Source of the DNA: CAMLOF01 sp041913045
Lineage (GTDB): Bacteria > Pseudomonadota > Gammaproteobacteria > Burkholderiales > Burkholderiaceae_C
Length of the DNA stretch: 64,000 nt
Reading direction: 5' to 3'
Assembly (NCBI GenBank): GCA_041913045.1
Contig: JAYSGB010000012.1
Coordinates: 42,804 to 106,803 of the forward strand
Both the position numbers and the translations under genes were made by a program. Numbering within the stretch: position 1 is the stretch's first letter; the number at the start of each line of letters is the position of its first letter. The notes below the pieces were generated by a model. It made no database searches. It saw nothing but the letters and a program-made list of their open reading frames with translations, and was not told the origin of the DNA. This document shows, in pieces, positions 50,033-58,627 of this stretch.

Positions 50033-52024
50033 ATGAAACAGCCTCTGTTTAAGCTGGCAGTCCCCATCTTGGCCTTGCCGCGGGCGGCGAAGCGATTCGT
50101 CGCTTTGTCAGTCGATCTGGGCCTCTGTGTCCTGACCGTCTGGTTGGCTTTCTATCTGCGGCTGGGGGAGTATGTCGCTTTGTCTGGCACCGCTTTGTGG
50201 GCGGTGGCTGCATCAGTAGGCATCGCGCTACCCATCTTTGTGGTGTCTGGCCTGTACCGAGCCATCTTCCGCTATAGCGGCTGGCCAGCCTTGCTGGCGG
50301 TGGCGCGCGCGGTGGGCATTTACGGATTGCTTTATGCCTCCGTTTTCACCGCCATTGGCGTGGCCGGGGTGCCACGCACGGTGGGCATCATCCAGCCCAT
50401 TCTGTTGCTGTTGTTCGTGGGCGCATCTCGCGCACTTGCCCGGGTCTGGCTGGGTGACCAGTATCTGAGCATCCTCAAGCGTGCTTCCCGCCCCAAGGTG
50501 CTGATCTATGGCGCAGGAACCACTGGCCGCCAGTTGGCCGCAGCCATGGCCAACAGCCACGAAATGCAGGTGGCGGGCTTTCTGGACGACGACGACCGCC
50601 TGCACGGCCACGTGCTCAATGGCCAGCCCATCTACAACCCGGCCGACCTGGACAACCTGGCCACCACGCTCAATATCAGCGACGTGCTGCTGGCCATGCC
50701 CAGCCTGAGCCGCAAGCGACGCAACGAAATCCTGAGTCAGATTCGAAGTGCTCACGTGGCCGTGCGCACCCTGCCCAGCGTGACCGATCTGGCCCAGGGC
50801 AAGGTCAGCATCTCGGATTTGCGGGAGCTGGACATTGACGACCTGCTGGGCCGCGAACCGGTATCGCCCAATCACATCCTGCTGGTTAAGAACATTGTGG
50901 GCAAGGTGGTGTTGGTGACGGGCGCGGGCGGCTCCATTGGCAGCGAGTTGTGCCGCCAGATCCTGGCGGTGAACCCGGCCAAGCTGCTGCTGGTCGAGCA
51001 GAGCGAATTTGCCCTTTACGCGATTCACCAGGAGTTGGAAGAAAAACTGGCTGGGCTGGACGTTGCCACGCCACCCGTTCTGGTGCTTCTGCTGGCCTCG
51101 GTACAAGACGACGACCGCATGCGCGAGATCATGTCGACCTGGCACCCGGACACGGTCTACCACGCAGCCGCCTACAAGCACGTACCGCTGGTGGAGCACA
51201 ACCCGGCCGCCGGCATCAAGAACAACGTACTGGGCACGCTACGCACCGCCCAGGCCGCGGCGGAAAACGGCGTGAGCGACTTTGTGCTCATCAGCACCGA
51301 CAAGGCCGTGCGCCCCACCAACGTGATGGGCGCCAGCAAGCGCCTGGCCGAAATGACACTGCAAGCGTTGGCGGCCACGCAGGCGGGAACGGGCGCAACC
51401 AAATTCAGCATGGTTCGCTTTGGCAACGTGTTGGGTTCATCCGGCTCGGTGGTGCCCAAATTCCGCCAGCAGATCCGCGACGGCGGGCCCATCACCCTCA
51501 CGCACCTGGAAGTCACGCGCTACTTCATGACCATCCCCGAGGCGGCCCAGCTGGTCATCCAGGCCGGTGCCATGGCCAAAGGCGGCGATGTGTTCGTGCT
51601 GGACATGGGCCAGCCCGTGAAGATCATGGACCTGGCACGGCGCATGGTCGAACTCTCGGGCCTGACGGTGAAAGACGAGCAGCACCCCGAAGGCGACATC
51701 GAGATCGCCGTGACCGGCCTGCGCCCCGGCGAAAAGCTCTACGAAGAACTGCTGATCGGCGACAACCCCAAGCCCACCGCGCACCCCCGCATCATGAAGG
51801 CCCACGAAGAGTTCATCCCCTGGGCCGAATTCGAGTCCAAGCTCACCGCCCTGGAAATGGCCCTGAACGTGAACGACGTGGGCGTTATCCGCCTGATGAT
51901 GCAGCAACTGGTGGCCGGCTACATCCCCAGCGACGACATTGTGGATTGGGTATATCTGGAGCAGGAGGCCGAGGCACAGGCGTTCGAGAGCCGGTCCAGG
52001 AAAATCGGAAAGATGGATAAGTGA
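50033..52024 (+). CDS. wbpM: UDP-GlcNAc C6-dehydratase WbpM (CapD family)
   Basis: A 663-residue inner-membrane enzyme, close to P. aeruginosa WbpM (665 aa). Four N-terminal TM segments (about 20-140) come first. A first nucleotide-binding domain (VLIYGAGTTGRQLAAAM) follows, then the catalytic SDR domain from about 285 (VVLVTGAGGSIGSELCRQI, STDKAVRPTNVMGASKRLAE). It makes UDP-4-keto-6-deoxy-GlcNAc for the QuiNAc/FucNAc sugar. Start ATG 50033 is set by family length. Open frame to the left comes only from the repeat. The stop touches the truncated transposase. Confidence 0.93.
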   Translation: MKQPLFKLAVPILALPRAAKRFVALSVDLGLCVLTVWLAFYLRLGEYVALSGTALWAVAASVGIALPIFVVSGLYRAIFRYSGWPALLAVARAVGIYGLLYASVFTAIGVAGVPRTVGIIQPILLLLFVGASRALARVWLGDQYLSILKRASRPKVLIYGAGTTGRQLAAAMANSHEMQVAGFLDDDDRLHGHVLNGQPIYNPADLDNLATTLNISDVLLAMPSLSRKRRNEILSQIRSAHVAVRTLPSVTDLAQGKVSISDLRELDIDDLLGREPVSPNHILLVKNIVGKVVLVTGAGGSIGSELCRQILAVNPAKLLLVEQSEFALYAIHQELEEKLAGLDVATPPVLVLLLASVQDDDRMREIMSTWHPDTVYHAAAYKHVPLVEHNPAAGIKNNVLGTLRTAQAAAENGVSDFVLISTDKAVRPTNVMGASKRLAEMTLQALAATQAGTGATKFSMVRFGNVLGSSGSVVPKFRQQIRDGGPITLTHLEVTRYFMTIPEAAQLVIQAGAMAKGGDVFVLDMGQPVKIMDLARRMVELSGLTVKDEQHPEGDIEIAVTGLRPGEKLYEELLIGDNPKPTAHPRIMKAHEEFIPWAEFESKLTALEMALNVNDVGVIRLMMQQLVAGYIPSDDIVDWVYLEQEAEAQAFESRSRKIGKMDK

Positions 52025-52623
52025 ACCCCGTGAAGGTTGAACAATGGCTGAATGACACTTACCCATCGATTGCGGCGCGCGCCAAAGCCGAAGGCGCAAC
52101 AATTTATTGGGCTGATGAGACGGCCGTAGCGGAAGATGGACATTGGTTGCGTGGCTATGCGTCGGCTGGACAGACGCAGGCGTTGGCGACCCCGAGTAAA
52201 AGGCACGGTTTGTCGATGATTTCTGCGATCAGTAATCAGGGACTGGAGCGCTTCGAGTTCATTGAGGAAGCGATGAACACTGACCTGTTCATTGGCTTCA
52301 TGGAGCGCCTGCTTGCCGACAGTTCTCAACAGGTCTTCCTCATCCTCGACAACCTGAAGGTGCATCACGCGAAGCTTGTGACGGCCTGGCTGGCAGAGCG
52401 CAAAGAACGAATTGAGGTCTTCTATCTCCCGCCGTACTCTCCAGAGATCAATCCGGACGAATACCTGAACCGGGACTTCAAGACGGTTTTGCGCTCGTCC
52501 GACCGGGCGAACAGCAAAAAGGCGTTTCTCCAAAAGGCGACCGTTTTTATGGATTTCTTGGTCAAAACACCGGAGCGGGTTATGGCTAATTTAAAACATT
52601 CGGCTGAGAAGTACGCGGCATAG
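52021..52623 (+). pseudogene. IS630-family transposase, 5'-truncated (DDE domain only)
   Basis: A 200-residue frame containing the IS630 catalytic domain. First Asp is in IYWADETAV, second in VFLILDNLKVHHAK, and the Glu in YSPEINPDEYLNRDF. A complete IS630 transposase is about 340 aa, and the N-terminal helix-turn-helix half is missing. The frame opens with GTG at 52021 overlapping the wbpM stop. The insertion therefore truncated itself against the wbpM end. No terminal inverted repeats were found nearby. Confidence 0.82.
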
Positions 52624-52653
52624 AACGGCTATTTAATTGCCGGGGTAATATAA

Positions 52654-54300
52654 ATGGTAAAAAAATTCCTGCAGTATCCCATGGGGGACATCCTTTATGT
52701 ATTGTTGGCCTGCCTTGCAAGTCACTGGATGTTGTTGCTAAACGATGGTTTCTTTTGGGATGACAATCTACTTTACAATTTGCTGGAAGGCAAGCATTAC
52801 GAGGAGCTAGCGAATTGGTTTTTGGAGATGGGTTTGCCTATCAATATCCTGTTCTTCAGAGGGCTTGATTTATTTTTTGATGTGTCAGCTCATCGGGCCA
52901 TAAGCTTTATCACAATACTTTTTTCCGCTATTATCCTAAATGATCTGTTTCGACATTACGCCGGTGAATTTAAGCCGTTTTCATTAGTTTTTGTGACATT
53001 GTATGTGACACTGTTCCCGTTTAGAACTACCGTGCTGTTGAGCACGTTGCATTATCAGGTGATGTTGCTTTTGTTTATCCTGGCGGTGTATGTCAGGACG
53101 AAATATGGTGCGAATGAAAAGGCGTGGATTCGCACGCTTTGCTTAATTTTATTCTCAACATTGTCATTCATATCGTTTTCTACGGCATCTATTTTGGTCC
53201 TTTTTTACTTTTGCTTGGCATTTGAATACTTCCATTCGCATGATTTTAATAGGTCGGCCTGGTTGGTGAAAAATATTAGGGCCTATATCCGTAGCAATCT
53301 CTTTGTTTTGACGCTTCCGATTGTTTACTGGCTAATCAAAAATACGTTTTTTCCGACTTATGGCTTATATGCCGACTACAACAAGATTAGTTTCGAATTA
53401 CAGCGAATTTACAATTCTGGTCTTTATTTCTTTTTAGGTGTTTCTAAAAATGGACCTGTCCATAATGTTGCGACACGCACACCCATGGCTCTTCCTGTGC
53501 TGGGTATGCTGTTTCTTTCGTTGCTCATGCTTCCGCGGGCATTAAGGTGGTGGTCCTTTGATTTGCCTGCCATCAAGATGAGGTGGGGTCTTTTACTTGG
53601 CTGGTCAATTGTATTTTTAATTATCTCCGCGCTGCCATATCTAGTTGTACCGACTTCGCCCAGATTCCAAGGCTGGGAGTCGCGTCATTATCTTCTTTTC
53701 ACGCTGTCCTTGCCAGTATTTGCTTTCATTGCGCTGATGATGTACCTGGATCAACTAAAGGCAGTCATGAAATTTGAATCCATTGGGATAATCGCTCGTC
53801 CAATCATTCTTTGTGTCGCGTTGATAGGGGTGATAAGTTCAAACAACGTTTATTTGGATTTTCAGGCAATATCAATAAAACAATGGGCAACAGTTGAAAA
53901 CCTAAAAGCAAGACCAGAGTTAAAGCGATATTCGAGTTTTTGGGTGGATGATCAAGTGGGTGATTTTTCTAAAAATGGATTTTATTGGTATGAAGCTACG
54001 CACCAAAACTGGTATGAGTGGGTGGCTATTTTTACAAGGGCATGGGGTGCACAGAAATGGTACGGGAATAATATCGACGAAAATAAGGCGTACTACCTTA
54101 AGATGCTTCGATATGGCGCCGCTGACATCAATCCAGGTGGGGACGTATGCTACCTGAAACTCAAAAATACATCTCCTCTTGGAAAATCCAGAGTTGTCCT
54201 AAAATACTGGAGGTTGAAATATTTTGGAACGGAAGAGCAACTGCGGCAATATTTGCTGTCTATTGTCACGATCGAACACTGCCAGCCGGGCGTTGAATAG
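52654..54300 (+). CDS. AT-rich polytopic membrane protein, GT-C-like
   Basis: A 548-residue protein with about ten hydrophobic segments (for example ILYVLLACLASHWMLLL, LVFVTLYVTLFPF, TASILVLFYFCLAF). A conserved-looking acidic pair follows the first helix (NDGFFWDDNLLY), the usual place of catalytic Asp residues in GT-C transferases. The C-terminal 150 residues are soluble. Its base composition is clearly more AT-rich than all flanking genes. A serotype-specific GtrC-like transferase acting in the periplasm is a reasonable guess given gtrA and gtrB downstream. A polymerase is the alternative. Confidence 0.55.
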   Translation: MVKKFLQYPMGDILYVLLACLASHWMLLLNDGFFWDDNLLYNLLEGKHYEELANWFLEMGLPINILFFRGLDLFFDVSAHRAISFITILFSAIILNDLFRHYAGEFKPFSLVFVTLYVTLFPFRTTVLLSTLHYQVMLLLFILAVYVRTKYGANEKAWIRTLCLILFSTLSFISFSTASILVLFYFCLAFEYFHSHDFNRSAWLVKNIRAYIRSNLFVLTLPIVYWLIKNTFFPTYGLYADYNKISFELQRIYNSGLYFFLGVSKNGPVHNVATRTPMALPVLGMLFLSLLMLPRALRWWSFDLPAIKMRWGLLLGWSIVFLIISALPYLVVPTSPRFQGWESRHYLLFTLSLPVFAFIALMMYLDQLKAVMKFESIGIIARPIILCVALIGVISSNNVYLDFQAISIKQWATVENLKARPELKRYSSFWVDDQVGDFSKNGFYWYEATHQNWYEWVAIFTRAWGAQKWYGNNIDENKAYYLKMLRYGAADINPGGDVCYLKLKNTSPLGKSRVVLKYWRLKYFGTEEQLRQYLLSIVTIEHCQPGVE

Positions 54301-54413
54301 CCTGATTGACTATTTGGCACTTTGAAGAAAAGCTATGTTAAAGGGGCTTCCAATCTTGCAACAAATCGTTAAATGAATCGTCCCGGCATAGACGAGTATT
54401 TGAGCTAAAATAA
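54301..54413 (+). promoter_or_regulatory. Intergenic region before the ddh operon
   Basis: A 113-bp AT-rich gap with TTGACT (54306-54311), TTGGCA (54314-54319) and TATGTT (54334-54339) elements. Spacings of 22 or 14 bases are not ideal, so a promoter for the CDP-sugar operon is likely here but its boxes are not certain. Confidence 0.3.
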
Positions 54414-55403
54414 ATGGCTTTAGTAAAACTTAGAAACGGCAAGACATTCAGTTCCGAATCCGGCACCTCGTTGCTCGACAGTGCCAAGGCCGCTGGTATC
54501 ACCCTGGAACACAGCTGCCGCACCGGCCGCTGCGGCGTGTGCAAGACCACCGTCGTCAGTGGTAAAACTAGAGCATTCAGCGAAGAAACCTCGCTGACCG
54601 TCGAAGAGCTGGCTGCCGGAGTGATCCTTACCTGCTGCCGCCACGCTGTCAGCGATGTGGAAATCAACGCCGAAGACCTCGGTGCACTCGGCGACATCGT
54701 GGTCAAGACCCTCCCCTGCCGTATCGATAGCCTCACTCGCCTAGCCGACAACGTGGTTGAGGTGGTATTACGTTTGCCGCCTACCGGCAAGCTCAACTAC
54801 CTGCCGGGTCAGTACCTTAACGTGATCGGCAAAGGCGGTCTGCGCCGTAGCTATTCCATTGCTAACGCCCAACGCGAAGACGGCAAGCTAGAGCTGCAGA
54901 TCAGCGAAGTCGAGCAAGGCATGATGTCGCAATACTGGTTTGGCAGCGCCAAGCAAAACGACTTGCTGCGCCTCGAGGGTCCATTCGGCACCTTCTGCCT
55001 GCGCGACAAAGAAGCAGGCACCCTCGTTTTCCTCGCCACCGGCACCGGCATCGCACCGGTGAAGGCCATGCTAGAGCAGTTGTTGGACAATCCTGTGCTG
55101 GCTGCCGGCAAAAAGATCTATGTCTATTGGGGCGGTCGCTATCCTGATGATATCTACTGGACCCCTCAGCTCAAAGGGCTCAACGCCGAATTCATTCCGG
55201 TGCTGTCGCGTGCCCACGCAGACTGGCCGGGGCGTACCGGCTACGTGCAAAAGGCACTGCTCGATGATGGCATCGAACTTGCTGATGCGGTCATCTATGC
55301 CTGCGGTTCGGAAGATATGATCCATTCCGCCCGTGACTCACTGACCGCTGCCGGGTTGCCGGACAAACATTTTTACTCCGATGCATTTGTAAGCTCAAAC
55401 TAA
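54414..55403 (+). CDS. ddhD: CDP-6-deoxy-delta-3,4-glucoseen reductase (E3)
   Basis: A 329-residue iron-sulphur flavoprotein (AscD/DdhD). The plant-type [2Fe-2S] domain has EHSCRTGRCGVCKTTV and a fourth Cys in VILTCCRHA. The FAD domain shows RRSYSIANAQ and the NAD domain TLVFLATGTGIAPVKAML. It passes electrons from NADH to DdhC to remove the C3 hydroxyl in CDP-3,6-dideoxyhexose synthesis. It leads a compact operon, ddhD-A-B-C. Confidence 0.92.
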   Translation: MALVKLRNGKTFSSESGTSLLDSAKAAGITLEHSCRTGRCGVCKTTVVSGKTRAFSEETSLTVEELAAGVILTCCRHAVSDVEINAEDLGALGDIVVKTLPCRIDSLTRLADNVVEVVLRLPPTGKLNYLPGQYLNVIGKGGLRRSYSIANAQREDGKLELQISEVEQGMMSQYWFGSAKQNDLLRLEGPFGTFCLRDKEAGTLVFLATGTGIAPVKAMLEQLLDNPVLAAGKKIYVYWGGRYPDDIYWTPQLKGLNAEFIPVLSRAHADWPGRTGYVQKALLDDGIELADAVIYACGSEDMIHSARDSLTAAGLPDKHFYSDAFVSSN

Positions 55404-55415
55404 CAAGGGGCAGTC

Positions 55416-56189
55416 ATGAAAGCAGTCATTTTGGCAGGTGGACTGGGGACGCGCTTGAGCGAAGAGACCGGTACTCGTCCTAAGCCGATGGTCGAAATCG
55501 GCGGCAAGCCGATCCTCTGGCACATCATGAAGATGTACTCCTCGCACGGCATCAATGACTTCATCATCTGCTGCGGCTACAAGGGCTACATGATCAAGGA
55601 GTACTTCGCCAACTACTTCCTGCACACCTCGGATGTCACCTTCAACATGCGCGACAACAGCATGGAAGTGCACGACAAGCGTGCCGAAGACTGGAACGTG
55701 ACGCTGGTGGACACTGGCGAAACCTCTATGACCGGTGGCCGCCTGCGCCGCGTGGCCGACTACGTGCGTCACGAAGAAGCCTTCTGCTTCACCTATGGTG
55801 ACGGCGTGGGCGACATGGACATTGGCGCCACCATCGCCTTCCACAAGCGCCATGGCAAGGACGCGACCCTGACCGCCACCTACCCGCCGGGCCGTTTCGG
55901 TGCGCTGGATATCAGCGATGGCCAGGTCCTGAGCTTCAAGGAAAAACCAAAGGGCGACGGTGCCATGATCAATGGTGGCTTCTTCGTGCTTTCACCGAAG
56001 GTGCTCGACCGCCTGAGCGCCGACAGCACCGTCTGGGAGCAGGAGCCGCTGATGGGTCTGGCCGACGACGGTCAGCTGATGGCCTTCGAGCACGCCGGTT
56101 TCTGGCAACCGATGGACACCCTGCACGACAAGAACCTGCTGGAAAGGCTGTGGGCGAATGGCACTGCGCCATGGAAATCCTGGGAATAA
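55416..56189 (+). CDS. ddhA: Glucose-1-phosphate cytidylyltransferase
   Basis: A 257-residue enzyme (RfbF/DdhA) that makes CDP-glucose from CTP. The family opening KAVILAGGLGTRLSEETGTR and PKPMVEIGGKPILWHIMKMY are diagnostic. It starts 12 bases after ddhD with a GGGG-type ribosome site. Product length agrees with Salmonella RfbF (257 aa). Confidence 0.94.
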   Translation: MKAVILAGGLGTRLSEETGTRPKPMVEIGGKPILWHIMKMYSSHGINDFIICCGYKGYMIKEYFANYFLHTSDVTFNMRDNSMEVHDKRAEDWNVTLVDTGETSMTGGRLRRVADYVRHEEAFCFTYGDGVGDMDIGATIAFHKRHGKDATLTATYPPGRFGALDISDGQVLSFKEKPKGDGAMINGGFFVLSPKVLDRLSADSTVWEQEPLMGLADDGQLMAFEHAGFWQPMDTLHDKNLLERLWANGTAPWKSWE

Positions 56190-56196
56190 CCTGAAC

Positions 56197-57282
56197 ATGA
56201 AAGCTTCCGTCTCGGCCGCCTTCTGGCAAGGCAAGAAGGTATTCCTCACCGGCCATACCGGCTTCAAGGGCAGCTGGCTGGCTCTGTGGTTGCAGGGCAT
56301 GGGCGCGCAGGTGAAAGGCTTTGCCCTGGCCCCGCCGACCACACCATCGTTGTTCGAACAGGCTCAGGTCGAGCGGGGCATGCATGCTTCGCAGATTGGC
56401 GACATCCGCGACCTAGCGGCCATCACCGAAAGCATGACCGCATTCGACCCGGACATCCTCATCCATATGGCGGCCCAACCGCTGGTGCGGCTGTCGTATC
56501 GTGAGCCGGTGGAAACCTATGCCACCAATGTGATGGGCACCGTCCACGTGCTGGAAGCCGCACGCCAGTGCCCAAGCCTGCGCGCCATTGTTAATGTCAC
56601 CACCGACAAGTGCTACGAAAATCAGGAATGGGAATGGGGCTACCGTGAAAACGAGCCCATGGGCGGCCACGACCCTTACAGCAACAGCAAGGGCTGCGTC
56701 GAGCTGATCACCAGCGCCTACCGCAACTCGTTCTTCAACACCGAGCGCGCAGCGGCCCTGGCCTCGGCACGCGCCGGCAACGTCATCGGTGGCGGCGACT
56801 GGGCCGACGACCGGCTGATTCCGGACATCCTGCGCGCCGTGGCGCAGGGCGAGCCGGTGGTGGTGCGCAACCCCAAGGCCACCCGCCCCTGGCAACACGT
56901 GCTGGAACCGCTGAGCGGTTACCTTGTTCTAGCCCAGCAGCTTTGGGAGCATGGCCACGCCGTCGCGCAGGGCTGGAACTTCGGCCCGCGCGACCAAGAT
57001 GCACGCCCCGTCGAATGGATCCTCGACTACATGGTCCAGGCGTGGGGAGATGGTGCTCGCTGGCAGCTGGACAAATACCCGCAGCCGCACGAAGCCCGCT
57101 ATCTGAAACTGGACATCTCCAAGGCCCGCGCCCACCTGAAGTGGGAGCCGACTTGGAACCTCGAGACCACCTTGACCTATATCGTCAATTGGCACCGCGC
57201 CTGGCTACAGGGCGATGACATGCACGCCCGTTGCGTAGACGAAATCAACAGCTACATGGCTGCCATGGCTTCTGGCGCCTAA
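56197..57282 (+). CDS. ddhB: CDP-glucose 4,6-dehydratase
   Basis: A 361-residue SDR (RfbG/DdhB) converting CDP-glucose to CDP-4-keto-6-deoxyglucose. It has KVFLTGHTGFKGSWLALWL for NAD, a NVTTDKCYEN motif, and DPYSNSKGCVELI for the YxxxK pair. ATG 56197 gives the usual N-terminus. The frame extends to 56158 inside ddhA but is not needed. Confidence 0.94.
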   Translation: MKASVSAAFWQGKKVFLTGHTGFKGSWLALWLQGMGAQVKGFALAPPTTPSLFEQAQVERGMHASQIGDIRDLAAITESMTAFDPDILIHMAAQPLVRLSYREPVETYATNVMGTVHVLEAARQCPSLRAIVNVTTDKCYENQEWEWGYRENEPMGGHDPYSNSKGCVELITSAYRNSFFNTERAAALASARAGNVIGGGDWADDRLIPDILRAVAQGEPVVVRNPKATRPWQHVLEPLSGYLVLAQQLWEHGHAVAQGWNFGPRDQDARPVEWILDYMVQAWGDGARWQLDKYPQPHEARYLKLDISKARAHLKWEPTWNLETTLTYIVNWHRAWLQGDDMHARCVDEINSYMAAMASGA

Positions 57283-57310
57283 ACAACTATCAGCTTGAGA
57301 AGGAATTACT

Positions 57311-58624
57311 ATGACCCCCGATATGCTCCGTCAGGAAATCAGCCAGCTCATCGAGCGCTACGCTCAGATGGCCCTGGCTCCCAAACCTTTTGTTGGGGGC
57401 GAAACCGTCATCCCTCCTTCGGGCAAGGTGATCGGCGCCCGTGAGCTTCAACTGATGGTCGAAGCGTCACTGGACGGCTGGCTCACCACCGGCCGTTTCA
57501 ACACCCAGTTCGAGAAAAAACTGGCGGAATTCCTCGGCGTAAAACACCTGATCACTGTCAACTCTGGCTCGTCGGCCAACCTGGTGGCATTCAGCACGCT
57601 GACTTCGCCCAAGCTGGGTGCGCGCGCTATCAAGAAAGGTGACGAAGTGATCGGCGTGGCTGCCGGCTTCCCGACTACCGTCAACCCGATCGTGCAGTTC
57701 GGCGCCATCCCGGTATTCGTTGACGTCGACATGGCCACCCACAACATCAATGCCGACCTGATCGAGGCTGCTATCACACCGAAAACCAAGGCCATCATGC
57801 TCGCCCACACCTTGGGCAATCCGTTCAACCTGGCTAAGGTCAAGGCGATTTGCGAGAAGTACAACCTGTGGCTGGTCGAAGACTGCTGTGACGCGCTCGG
57901 CGCCACCTACGACGGCAAGCTGGTCGGTACCTTCGGCGACATCGCCACCCTGAGCTTCTACCCGGCCCACCACATCACCATGGGTGAAGGTGGTGCGGTA
58001 TTCACCAACAACGCCCAGCTCAAGCTGATCGCCGAGTCGTTCCGAGACTGGGGCCGCGACTGCTATTGCGCACCGGGTTGCGACAACACCTGCGGCCACC
58101 GCTTCGGCCAGCAGTTCGGCAGCCTGCCGCAAGGCTACGACCACAAGTACGTTTACGCTCACTTGGGCTACAACCTGAAGATCACTGACATGCAGGCCGC
58201 CTGTGGCCTGGCCCAGCTGGACCGAGCACCGGAGTTCATCGAAGCCCGTAAGCGCAACTTCAAGCTGCTCAAAGAGCGTCTGTCGAGCCTCAGCGACTTC
58301 CTGGAAATCGCCGAGCCAACCCCGAACAGCGAGCCGTCTTGGTTCGGCTTTCCGGTCACTCTGAAAGAAAGTGCCGGGGTCAAGCGTGTCGACCTGCTAA
58401 AGTTCCTCGACCAGCACAAGATTGGTACCCGCCTACTGTTCGCAGGCAACCTGATTCGCCAGCCGTACTTCCACAACGTGGAATACCGTGTGGTCGGCGA
58501 GCTGACCAACACCGATCGAACCATGAACCAGACCTTCTGGCTAGGCGTGCAGCCTTCGCTGGGGCAGGAACACTTTGACTTCGTCGGTGAAAAACTGGAA
58601 GAATTCTTCGGAATTGGTTTCTAA
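57311..58624 (+). CDS. ddhC: CDP-4-keto-6-deoxyglucose 3-dehydratase (E1)
   Basis: A 437-residue PLP/iron-sulphur enzyme (RfbH/DdhC). In place of the PLP-binding lysine of aminotransferases it has a histidine, LSFYPAHHITMGEGGAVFT, the hallmark of this dehydratase. Cysteines in DCYCAPGCDNTCGHRFG bind the [2Fe-2S] cluster. With DdhD it makes the 3,6-dideoxy-4-keto sugar. An AGAAGGAAT ribosome site precedes the ATG. Confidence 0.94.
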   Translation: MTPDMLRQEISQLIERYAQMALAPKPFVGGETVIPPSGKVIGARELQLMVEASLDGWLTTGRFNTQFEKKLAEFLGVKHLITVNSGSSANLVAFSTLTSPKLGARAIKKGDEVIGVAAGFPTTVNPIVQFGAIPVFVDVDMATHNINADLIEAAITPKTKAIMLAHTLGNPFNLAKVKAICEKYNLWLVEDCCDALGATYDGKLVGTFGDIATLSFYPAHHITMGEGGAVFTNNAQLKLIAESFRDWGRDCYCAPGCDNTCGHRFGQQFGSLPQGYDHKYVYAHLGYNLKITDMQAACGLAQLDRAPEFIEARKRNFKLLKERLSSLSDFLEIAEPTPNSEPSWFGFPVTLKESAGVKRVDLLKFLDQHKIGTRLLFAGNLIRQPYFHNVEYRVVGELTNTDRTMNQTFWLGVQPSLGQEHFDFVGEKLEEFFGIGF

Positions 58625-58627
58625 CTT

